From Hymenolepis diminuta (taxonomy: Eukaryota; Platyhelminthes; Cestoda; Cyclophyllidea; Hymenolepididae), in NCBI GenBank assembly GCA_900708905.1, contig CAADRB010000018.1, forward strand, positions 2,128,321 to 2,192,320: a stretch of 64,000 nt of DNA. The letters run 5' to 3'. Shown here piece by piece: positions 53,528 to 64,000 of this stretch. Position numbers and translations under genes: made by a program. The notes beneath the pieces were generated by a model that was given only the letters and a program-made list of their open reading frames with translations, searched no databases and was not told the DNA's origin. Within the stretch, counting starts at the first letter, position 1; each line of letters starts with the position of its first letter.

Positions 53528-56500
53528 ATGATGTATATTTTACTCAAGCGAGTAGATGCAATCTTGTTCTTTTGTGTTACTATCTTATTATGGGCCTCGC
53601 TGATTCCGTAAGTATTTTCTCATCATTATTGCTCTCAAAATATCTAGGAAATTATCAAGATCTAGACATTTACCTCAACCCGATCTTCCTATTTTCAATC
53701 ATTCTTTTATATTTGATAATTCTACTGAACGATTTGGCATCCCTCTCAAGGGCAATCACCTGTCATACGTTTATGCTACTTGGGATGCGGAATCTTTACG
53801 GCGAGTGGATGATGTTGAATTGTTTTTCAGCGCATATTTTGATGCTGTAAGAACTTCGCATTATTTTCATCCAATAATCTCAGTTGCCTGTTACTGCATT
53901 CAGCTGCTGGAAACCACCGTGTACATCTCTTTACTCCATTCAGAATTTTCCCAAATTGATCTGGTCACACAATTATGGATCGAGTAGCCCAGGTTCTTTT
54001 GAACGATATCCGAAAATGTTACAGAAGGCCAAGCGGATATACGATCCTCTCTTTCAAGCAAACAGTTGTACTGAACTGAGGGATATTGTTTCTAAATATG
54101 AGGTATTCGTTGCTTGTCTGTAATTGACATATTTTTCGTAAAGTTTACTTTTGTAGGTAGAATTGATGCGACTCCTCAACCATCCTCATTGTATCTCAGA
54201 TATCACGAATTCGCAACTAGGATTTTATCGTCATCCGATAGTCTTCAAATAGTTAATCACGCCTTCTCTTTGAGCAAAGATTTCGCTTTTGTTATCATGA
54301 CAACTCAATCCGATTCATGCTTTTTGAATTCCTCTTATCCTTTACATATTATTTTTCGGTCAGGTCGAACAGTAAGTCCCATGAAATTCGCATCAACTTG
54401 CATAGGTCAAAACCCTGCATGAATTTTATTCTGAGGGCGTGTCTGTAAGAAACTTGACGCAAATCTTTTACCTTGCCGTGAAGAGTATGGTTCTCAGCTT
54501 AAAAGGCTCAAACATTTTGACTCTACCTCATCTTTCTACTGCTTTTCCAACTGCTTACAATTTAAGTGAACACAATCCTCTTATTCTTCTCTTCACTGAT
54601 TCTCAACTTGAACCTGATCCTCAATATGATGAAGATGTTTATATGGTTTGACTTCACCTATTTCAATTCTAATCTTTCTGTAGTTTAAATCACTCCAGTT
54701 GGAATATTCAATGTGTGAAGATCTGAATGAAATTGATTTACCCATTCCAAAGCTAGCGGAACAGCAGGACAATTTGTATAGGAGGTTGCTTGAAGGCAAA
54801 AGTGAACAGTGTCGAAGAGCTGCTGTTTGTTCAATGTGGTGGAATAAGGCACTTGCTTTGTCTAATGAATCACAAACGAATGCCTGGCTAACCTGTGGAT
54901 TGCATAAATCCAGCATTTCCTATTCAATCAATCATCCTACTCTATCTTTTCCACAATATGTTTCATTGGGCCTTAATAGCCATCCAGCTGGTAAAGGTAA
55001 ACTGATTATTTTTATCATAATTTAAAATTTTAGTACATATTTTAATGGTCACGTTCAGTTGTAAAACTTTTAGTTTTAAGGAGTGGGTAGGGAAATTTTT
55101 GGATAGAGGAGTTTAGAATATCCTTTTGTTCACTACTAAATTTTGAGTAAGCAACATTTTTTACTGCTTTTTGGGCATCTGTTTGCAATCTTTAAATTTG
55201 AATGAGCATCTCCTCGAAGGTATCATTTCTAATGCTGGAGTGACATTCGGTAAGGTGATTTAAATCACCAAGAACTATTCAGATTGTATTACTTACGACA
55301 GAATCTACGAGTATTTACTTTGTTTCGTCATTTATCACAAGGAATCAGAAGATATCAGATGACGATTTGTGTATTTTGATTTTTCATATCTTGTACTGAT
55401 GAGCACCGTTGTTAATTGTCTACGTTCGAATTAATTTACTGCTGTTTACATACATTTAAATTGCTTCATATTTCGCAATTCATATTAAAGGCTTCTTTGA
55501 AGTTCCTCTAAATTGTCACTATTAAAAAGCGCTAGAGTAGAATCTATTTGATGTGTTCGCATCTGGTTCTATTTCAAATTTATTTCGTATTCTACTTCAA
55601 AGAATCAATTTATCTAAGTTCTTTAAGCATGGTCTGTCTTTTCATTATTTGGTAATGAATACTGCTTTTATACTGTGATGGGTAGTGTCTTCGTCAATGT
55701 GCTTATCTGCAAATAAATGGATCTCCATTGGTTCACATTCGGTGATGTGGATGGTCAAACACTGGATAAGTCGGATTAACATAAGAGCGGTTATAAGAGT
55801 CATTCTTTCTGCTCAGCCAAGTATATGTAATATCTTCTTTATAAGGTTTTGGAGTATTTTAAGCTCGCTCAGTTATTTTAGATTTCGCGATCAAGTGATT
55901 AGTACTCCATTTCCGATTTGTTAATGATACTGTTCGTCTCTTCGACTTTTAAGTTCCAAGCTGAAACTTACCATTGAATGAATGAAACCCTCTTAAGATC
56001 TTTTTTGCGTGTTATTATACTCTATAAGCGTCTTGCTTTACTACTTAACCATAACAGAAGGCACATTTCATTGAATTGATCTGGCCTCTATTTACTTCAA
56101 ATAAATGCTACTTATTAATATTTAAGTACAATTCGTTTGCTTCTTTGTAGATATCATCAATTTGGCCGCTCATCTACTGAATTCCAATCTGAATCCATAC
56201 GACGATGCTTCTCAATATAATGGGATTGATGACACCTTTGTTGTTCGAGCGCTAAATCGTCGATGTTGCGAATTCGCAGTTAATGAAGCTACCCATCGTA
56301 TGGGTATATTTAACACTCAGGGCGTCCGAGCTTACGCCTTAGATCTCATCCGTGGAAAAGAGAAACCCGAATATAACCGTCTTTGTCAAAACTCTTATCC
56401 CATAAACTACGCGAAAACCAAGACAAATGTAGCTAATATAACCGCAAAAGGTTGTCATAGGTGGGGCAACGATAGCCTCACGTTTGTCACTGTCTCGAGT

Positions 56501-59500
56501 CGCAATTCACCGCCTTGGATTCGTGATCTTTTTGGCGAGAATAGAAGCCATCTACCGCGAGTTGCTATTGTTGATTCTAGGGTAGGGAGTGCATATCTTG
56601 GCTCTGAGTATTTATTTATCAATTTCAAATTACTTATTTTCTTTCTTTGTATTTTAGTATGAGGTGGTTTATAACATGAAGACTGATCTATCTTATGATA
56701 ATATTGGTATGCAAAACTTGATTTAATCTTCTTTTTAACTATTTATGATGATAACATTTTAATTCCGATCCATAGCATTTAGGTTTCTTTATTATTTTTC
56801 CTTTTGTTCTGGTTGGATTTAAAGGCATTGTTTTATGGTAGGACTAGAAGATCATCAGATGTACAACAAAAATATGAAGGCGGAGGCCATTAGTAAGAAT
56901 ATTATTTTATTTAAAAGTGGGGGAAAGCGAGCGAGGGGATAAAGTGGGCTACAAACGCAGAAGTAGTCTGAGATAGAAGCTGACAGGATTTCAGGAGAAG
57001 AGCTGAGGTAGGAATCGAGTCATGCGTAAGATTACACATAGGTATTTATAGATTTGGTTGGAATTTCGATGGGCCTTTTGGGTTAAACACATAGTGATTA
57101 GGAAGTTGAAAGTGAGGAGTCGTGGGTTTAACGTCCGTTTGAGTCTCTGCAGGTCGATTAGAAGTGTCATTATTTGCTTGAAGATTTATAATTTTCAAGT
57201 TACTAACTGTAATGGTCTATAATGTCCAACTCATAAAAATTGAAATCAAAATTACTTTTTAGTCAACGTAATCTCAGATTTTTTATCAAAAGGATCATGC
57301 AGGTGGTAAGATATTGACAGAATTGTATGTATCAAGAATAGGAGAGAAGATGAAGTTTGAATAAAGCTCGAGTCATAGTTGATGCCTCTGTTCCTAAGAC
57401 CTTTATGGTTTGAGATATTTTAGAACATTCTGTTCCGTGATTTGTCGGCAATTGGACTTAATGTCGTCTTTAACGAGGGGATTTCTCATTGACGTGTTTC
57501 CTTTTGTAACCGGGCTTCAAAAATTAGCTCAAAGTCGTCTGATAGAGGAATGCATGCATCTGGAAATAGCAAAACTTTGGAATCTCTTGTAGTTATGTCA
57601 TTCCCGTCGTTAGATTCACTTGTTGGTTGTTTTATAAACTAAAGGTTAAAAAGCATATTATCTGCTCTTTTAGCGATGTTCATTGCTCGGTTCCACAATG
57701 GCACCCTTGATCGTAATCTCGTTTCCAACTTCAAACCGACTGTCAAAGAAGAGACCGATAACTTCCGAGAGGCTTGTAGTGCTCAGCAGTTGCAAGACCT
57801 AATTGAACGGGAGGACAAGGACGTGGTTGTCCTCTTTTACGGTCGACATTGCGGCTATACCACCCATGGCCAAGGTGCGCTCTATGAATTTCGATCGGTT
57901 GCCAGACATTTTGCTCGTCGTCAATCGCCCCTTTTCGTGGTGTAAGTTTACATGTTTCATCTTCTATTTAAGCACATCTAAACTATCGTTAGTCAAATCA
58001 ACTAATTATCTTGTCCATGTCTAGTTAGGGCCGGCCATTATCACCAATTTTGGTCTTCATTCTAGCAATCCATTCAGATTCGGCGTTAAAATAAGAAAGA
58101 CATTAGTGATTATTAAAGTGTCCGGTCAATTCATTCTTTATTTGCAATGGATTGGGCTAAATAGATTTTAGATCTTGGGGTTAATGTTGATGAACAGTGG
58201 GAACAAACGGAAGAATCACCAAATTTTTTGACAAAGACAGTGTGGAAAGGATTTATTGGGGAATAATTTATATACAAAGCAAGATCGATTAAATTGAGAT
58301 AACTGTTTAGAAGAGTAAGAAAGTTAGTTAGACCAAGAAAGTGTTAGAAGAAACGATTACCCTGCCACAATGGCTACTTCAATCTTAAGGAGCACGGAAT
58401 CGAAGTTGAGTATATTTAGACCTCTAGCTTGCTAACGGGTCCACTGCACGTTCCTATTGGGCTGTGGGTTGGCGAGGTTGTTAGCTTAATCTGTCTCCAA
58501 TTCCTCATTAACATTACGCTTGGTTGCTTACAATAGTCTATCTTGAATACAGTCGGCGTTTGTTATATTCCCATCAACTTCTACGTGTAGGTAGGAAGTT
58601 AGAAGAGCACTTCACTCCTACAGAGTATCCGGGTTATGCTTTACTGCGTCTGACCAATTCATATAAATTGGGTAGGAAATCGAAAATATTTTCTTCTTAA
58701 GGTTTTTCTAGGATACAAGTAGTATATTGAATTATACTAGCTTAGGCTTTACCAGTGGCTGTATCGAAACAGGAATAGAACAAAAATCCAGAGAATTGAA
58801 TAATACCAAAAATATATTTGCACACTGATACTCTTTGAATAGACGACGTAAGGTGTGTATAGGTGCGGATGACGATGAACGGATGAATGGACTGTAAATC
58901 AATAAGGAATCCTAAATGACACATGATTGGTGTAGTAGAATTTCACAAAAGAATAGTACAGTTGAATTACGGACATGTGACGACATATTACAATTTCAGG
59001 TATGGAAATGCAACAGACATAGTACGAATATGTGACAGTGGCATAATTGGTCATTGTGTGGATTAAGTCCGTAATAAGTTCGACTCCAAATTACTAAAAT
59101 ATATATTGACATCTGTATGCAAATTGACGAGATCTCAAATTAATTAAGAGTATATCGACAGTAATATTTTACAATGTTATAGGGTTGATGTCGACATGAT
59201 GCAACTGCCTTGGTCGCTTACGGTCGAACATGTACCCGTTGTGATATTCTTCCCGAGCAAACGGTAATTTGATTTGGCCTAAGTTGATTCCTTCTCCAAT
59301 CTACACATTACATCCTCCCAAATTCCCATTCTTTTTAGTTTGTTGAATAAACAAAAAGCAGACTTGTAAGTTTAATATTTGCTTGAAACTTGAGCTTATC
59401 TTGCTTCTAAATCACAAGTATTAGTGCGGCTGTTCGTTATAATTTTATCTAAACAACTAGTATGCGATCTTTCAAAACCATCTGCTGATAGTTATTTTGC

Positions 59501-60913
59501 TAATATTTTAATGCATTGTCCGTATTCACGGCTAAAGTAATATTAATCAGCACTTTTCGATTACCGCTTACGGCCAATTGCAGGGTGATCCAGACGACAT
59601 AAAAGATTTCTAAGCACATCGGGTGTAGTTTTAAAAGAGGTTAGCATCTGGGTAAATCATTTTAACTGTTGATTTCTACTAATTTTTACTACAAGAACAG
59701 GATGGGCGTGTAGTCTTTAAAGATAGTAAAAGATCAAGAAGGAATAAAGTGGTCTGTTGATGATTATGGTTTTGGTGTTGAAGTGGAAATAGCAGGGATC
59801 GTTTGTATGAATATACAGACTGAAACTTAGTAATGATCAGGTACGTATCATATAAGTTGTTTAATACTATATGTAAATAAATCATTTGAGGATGCATGAT
59901 AGTCCTATATTGGGACTTGAAGTCACATGACAAAATCAGTCACTCCAAGTTTTATGGTGGAGGCTCAATAACATTTTTGGGGTAAACAAATAGGCTAACA
60001 TTTGTTGGCTTTAGAAGGAATAATTGATTTTATTTTTATACAGCAATGGAGCAGCACGCCCTGATTTTTATTTTGTAGACATACGAAAGAATGAGTTTTA
60101 AAATAAAATGCCTGCTCATTTGATACCGTAAAGAACTTGTAGTTTATGAACCGCTGAACCGTGCCTGTAACTTCAGCTGGAAATGAAATATTGCCATTAT
60201 ATCAGTGTAATGATTTTCGAGGAAAGGAAATACTAAATTATCGTTTTAATTTAATTAGGAAGTAACGGAAATGTTTCTAATTTACATTAAATAGCCGTGT
60301 AGTATCACAAATACCTATTTGTGTATATACATGAATAGAAAAGATCCTATTATTGTCGAATGTTTTAGTGATTTTTTTATCAATTTCGGTTATAAGTGGA
60401 GACCCAAGTGAAAAGCTTTTGAATCTACTTCTTTTCACCATGACTGTTTTAATTTGCCTTAGAAAATCAAATTCCATAGTCTTTCCACAAGTGCTGCTGT
60501 CTTCCACAGACCTATTTTCCAATCTCGTCACTTTTGTGAACAAGCATGCGGAGACTACTCATGCTAGCACACATAACACCAAAAGCAACCATTCTTCCCT
60601 AGACGATTCATTCGGAATAGCTGAGCATCTCCGTGTACATCTGAGTCAAATTACCTCAGCAGAGAATCTTCTAGAAAACCTCCTAGAGCGTCTATCTACT
60701 GGACTTGAGGAGCTCAATACTGCCTTGTTAACCCATACCTTTCCCTATATCACTTGTACAACATCTGGTCGTCTAGTCCTTGAGCGACTTCTTTTCAGCA
60801 GGGATCGACTCTCTTCTCAGTGGAATCACTTTAAACGTGTGCAAGAGGATTTATTTGAAGAGCGTAAAGCGACGCTGACCGTTAAAATTCAACTGTTGGC
60901 AAATAACTTGTGA
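53528..60913 (+). CDS. TXNDC11: TXNDC11-like ER membrane thioredoxin-family protein (about 842 aa)
   Basis: Eleven exons join in phase: 53528-53607, 53648-53846, 53884-54102, 54144-54371, 54436-54645, 54684-54996, 56151-56581, 56658-56706, 57674-57941, 59183-59263 and 60463-60913 (TGA). Residues 8-26 are a signal-anchor helix (VDAILFFCVTILLWASLIP). Segments line up in order with animal TXNDC11: DDVELFFSAYFDA and FSCWKPPC (first thioredoxin fold), IVSKYE, TPQPSSLYLRYHEF, SEHNPLILLF, SLTFVTVSSRNSPPW, DVVVLFYGRHCGYT (second fold, Cys at residue 636, DNA 57847-57861), and LPWSLTVEHVPVVIFFPSKRK with the cis-Pro turn. The last about 120 residues form a coiled coil. TXNDC11 is an ER membrane protein linked to folding, ER-associated degradation and DUOX maturation. 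The second active site, WCGFC in mammals, is HCGYT here, so redox activity is probably lost. Symbol given by family; orthology is inferred from collinearity. Confidence 0.85.
54997..56150 (+). other. TXNDC11-like intron 6
   Basis: A 1.15-kb intron, donor GTAAAC, acceptor TTCTTTGTAG. It is AT-rich; no phase-compatible exon was found inside. Confidence 0.65.
56707..57673 (+). other. TXNDC11-like intron 8
   Basis: A 0.97-kb intron, donor GTATGC, acceptor CTCTTTTAG. The stretch 56840-57060 is purine-rich and unlike the other introns, which may mark an inserted repeat. Nothing coding is recognised. Confidence 0.55.
57942..59182 (+). other. TXNDC11-like intron 9
   Basis: A 1.24-kb intron, donor GTAAGT, acceptor TGTTATAG. 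A purine-rich then GC-richer stretch at 58120-58520 could be a transposon remnant; no terminal repeats were identified by eye. Confidence 0.55.
59264..60462 (+). other. TXNDC11-like intron 10
   Basis: A 1.2-kb intron, donor GTAATT, acceptor TTTGCCTTAG. The acceptor was chosen because it restores FFPSKRKSNS across the junction. The open frame that starts earlier, at 60353, is intronic. Confidence 0.65.
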
Positions 60914-63900
60914 TTTGGGATTTTTCTGTGAGATGAGCATTATGACCACTTTTACTTTTTTGTATTTGTAGAATGTATAAAAATTGTGCTTTCTTAATTC
61001 AATCAATGGATGCATTGAATGTGGGTAAAATTTAAATTTGGTCGCATTCTGATGTTTGGATAGTCAACCTCACGCGTTAATTCTGGTCATGAATAGAGCG
61101 GCTCTAGGGAACCTTTTTTCTACTTTAAATATCATTAATGCTTGTATTAATGGGCTTGGGAAGTGTCTGGGCTGAGGTGAAAGTGTAGAAATGCTCTAAA
61201 TCCTGGAGCTCTATTCCATCATTTGAATTCAATATTGTAAAACATCCAGAAACAAAGGAACTACGAAGCGGGCATCTCTGTTAATGACTCTACGAATGCC
61301 TTAAATTCATGTACGGTAATATCATCCTTCTTTCTCTCCCTTCCGAAGAAGGAAAATGATTTGAGGTGATAAGGCCGACAGGTAAGCATTCGACGTAGTG
61401 GACAATAAATTGTGAAGCTTGAATTTTGAAACGTGGACTAACCATGAATAATGTACAACCTTATTCAAATAATCAAATGTGGTAAGATTCTTAGGATATT
61501 CTGACTTTGTTTTCATCTTTTCCAACTCTTCTTTATTCCTTGTTAGTCTTTACTGTTTTCTCTATGAAGAACATTAGATTTTTTGCCTTGTCGTGAGTTA
61601 ATATTAAATAATAGTAATAGTAGACATATAGAACTTATTTTTTCAGACAATCCGTAGCATGTCAGGTCTAAGGGGTAAAATGTCCACTGAGAATAATTGA
61701 GAGGGTGATGGGGGAAGGCCATGGCTAAGAAGGGTTAGAATGCTGAAGTCGAATTAGGAGGATAGTAGTCAACTAGAACCTGCGTTTTTTCCCTCGATTA
61801 CTGTTCTACTATTTCTAAACTAAATAAATATACTTAGGGATTGAGGGGAGATGGAAAGTGTTTTACGAAGAAGAACTGATGAAAACTGGAATGAATTCAC
61901 AGAGATCAAGTTGTGGCAAGCGGAGTTGATTGTTAGAAGAGCAACTAATAGAATTCATTATATAACTAATAAGAGATGGGGAATAGGAATTAAAAATGAA
62001 AGCTTGTGTAGTATGTGCTCGTATTGTGTGTGTAAAACCAGATGAGCAGACAATGTATACAAATGCGGGTAATGTAAGCCACTAAGCTTATTGCTACTGA
62101 GGAACTGGAAGTATAAAAAGCCGGCAATCTCACCAGCCAGTAAGGATCTCTCATAGATCTTTACACTCTTTCATTCTATACCGTCTTTTCTATAAAATGT
62201 TCTTGAATATTTATATCGCACTTCCTACGTCTGTATGAATATCTCATTTGTAGCAATAAGGTAACATACGTAGATATTGCTCAAGGTCAGTCATTAACCG
62301 GACTGGAGTTCAGTATGGTTGAATTTCGGACATTTCCGTAGTAAAAGGCCCATATTACACTTATTCGAATACCTACTTTGAAATTCGACAGATTGAAAAT
62401 ATATAATTATTATCTTCAATTTCAGAGCTTTACTGTATGGACGTTAAATAGTCCTGAAATGCTACTGGAGCTTTGTGTGTCAGACGTCAAAATCTTTCAA
62501 CACCAAACTTCGTGGCTTAATTAGTACTTCTTTGCTACAGTAAGGAGTCCGAAAAAATTTTAAAGATGAGTCTTCACACTTCAGCCTAACATTCAGTTTA
62601 CCTTGGAAAGGTTAACTTTAAGATGGGGCATCTTAACCTGAATCACATACAAATTACTTTTATTGATGGCAAGCAGATTTAGCGCTGCTGAGGGCGTTCC
62701 ACTGACTTGAAGCCCACTCGAAATACCGTACCTAGCGTCTCAAACTTAATCTCTACGTTAATGAGCTGACTTTGTGACTCAACCGACACTTTTAGATGCA
62801 ATGAGGAGTCCAACACGATTCAAAAGCAGGACATTCAACTTAGCTTTCCAACTTATATTTGCAAGAGGTCTCCTCTGGCTTAGCCAGCCAAAGATTGAAA
62901 CTGAAAGAATCAGATACGGAAGAGGTCTGGGTTCCCTGACATGTTGTGTATATCAATGGCCTGTACTTGCTGCAAAGGAGTTGTCCCATGAACCCCTGAG
63001 GGTACTAGGAAAGTATGAAATACAGACGCTTTTTGATAACTTGTGTGGATTAAGCTGAAGATACAAAGATAGGATGGCTATCTTGTGGAAACAGTAGGAT
63101 TTAAAAAGTAAACTTCATTACACATTGAGGGTCCCAAATAATTGTCAGTGGCACTGTAAATGATGCTGTAACCTGCAGTCTATTGTAGAGACAAACAGTA
63201 GGTTGTAAGACTCCGACCCACTTTACAGTGTCCACAATTATTTTTCGGAGTAAAAGAAGGACTAATTGAGGTCTTCATTGAACCGATTATCTACTACGGT
63301 ATTTCCAAATAATAAATAGTGTCTAATAGCAGTAAATTAGACTCTCCTACTCAAAGGACTATTCTTGGACCATGTTCTAGGAGAGGCATGAAATATGAAG
63401 TGTCGGCTCAGAAGGTACATCTGGGAAAATATTTTGAATAAAAAATTCCACAAAAGACTTCGAAAATGTACCATTAGTTAAAATTTTCTTAGTTCTATTA
63501 CATAAGAACTTCCATAAGCTACTAGCTACAAATAGGAATTATAAGGAAAACATGCATAACATCATGTCTGTGAGAAATGAATGACTGACGTGTTCGAACT
63601 GTTATGGCTAGTCCACCTAAAAAATGTGTTTCTAGTCTCTAGAAGTTTAAAATTCCACCTCAAGTGAATTTGTGTGAAAAAAAACCGAAATGTATTGTTG
63701 CCAAATACATGCGAAAGTAGGCAGATAAGTAGGCATTGTTTTTGAAAACCTTACATATCGTTATCGTTAAAAATGGGAACAAAGAGCTCAAGTTCAGTCC
63801 GTAAAAATTAAATTTTCTTGTTCTTTTGGTTACAAGCTAGAACAATTCACACAAAAGACAGCTTACTTTTGATTGCTTCTATTTCACCATCAACATAATA

Positions 63901-64000
63901 AAAAATGCTGCAAAATAAAAAGATATGTAGCGGATGCTACACCAATAATTCTTTTGCTAAACCTAAGTAATCCTCCTAGCAGTCCAAATAGCCTCTAGTA
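60914..64000. other. Intergenic region after TXNDC11-like gene
   Basis: AT-rich, with short motif-free frames (for example 61851-62045 and 62774-63058). The first few hundred bases should include the TXNDC11 3' untranslated region. The LTR-like segment near 62.0-62.24 kb is listed separately. Nothing else could be recognised. Confidence 0.55.
62000..62245 (+). mobile_element. Possible solo LTR or TRIM-like promoter with TATA box
   Basis: A strong TATA element, GTATAAAAAGCCGGC, begins at 62111. It is followed by a stretch resembling a start and leader region, down to the AT-rich tract near 62200. A TGTGTAGTATGTGCTCG motif lies about 100 bp upstream. This layout resembles a retrotransposon LTR, and small TRIM-type elements are known in tapeworms. 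I found no second copy or target-site duplication in the window, so it may equally be an ordinary TATA promoter. Confidence 0.25.

Noticed and set aside
58120..58520. Transposon-like stretch in TXNDC11 intron 9
   Set aside because: Only unusual base composition was seen; no terminal repeats, duplicated target site or open frame to support a named element.
60353..60462. Earlier start for the last TXNDC11 exon frame
   Set aside because: The acceptor ending at 60462 restores the conserved FFPSKRK segment; upstream codons belong to the intron.
1..64000. CRISPR arrays, operons, prophage or bacterial-type systems
   Set aside because: All genes have spliceosomal introns and eukaryotic families; no regularly spaced direct repeats of CRISPR size were seen.

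Overview
This looks like nuclear DNA of a flatworm, most likely a tapeworm. It is AT-rich and every gene is split by GT-AG introns. Many introns are only 37-90 bp, mixed with introns near 1 kb. Four multi-exon genes could be rebuilt by joining exons in a consistent reading phase. The host group is inferred from gene style and from how far the proteins have diverged from animal relatives; no species can be named. A run of 477 unknown bases (44111-44587) interrupts one gene.

Layout. 1-12.05 kb holds no recognisable gene, only a CpG- and pyrimidine-rich island at 3.34-3.60 kb. A GC-rich, CCAAT-containing segment (about 12.05-12.34 kb) precedes a plus-strand gene at 12528-23870. Its 11 exons encode a plakin-like protein of about 2893 residues. 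Ten small exons carry spectrin-type helices and a plakin SH3-like fold. One 7.3-kb exon carries two large families of short degenerate repeats and ends in plectin-repeat-like segments. From 23.9 to 34.76 kb there is no clear gene, only coding-like fragments at 28.0-30.4 kb. A SMYD4-like SET/MYND methyltransferase (34759-38720, +) follows. VPS8, the CORVET tethering subunit, occupies 41546-52731 on the minus strand (22 visible exons plus the gap). A TXNDC11-like ER thioredoxin-family protein (53528-60913, +) is divergently arranged with VPS8 across about 0.8 kb. The last 3 kb has no gene, but has an LTR-like stretch with a strong TATA box.

The genes do not form a pathway: the cytoskeletal linker, the protein methyltransferase, the endosomal tether and the ER membrane protein are ordinary neighbours in a eukaryotic genome. 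The most unusual items are the plakin with its giant Q-motif repeat exon, and the TXNDC11 relative that has lost every CxxC active site.
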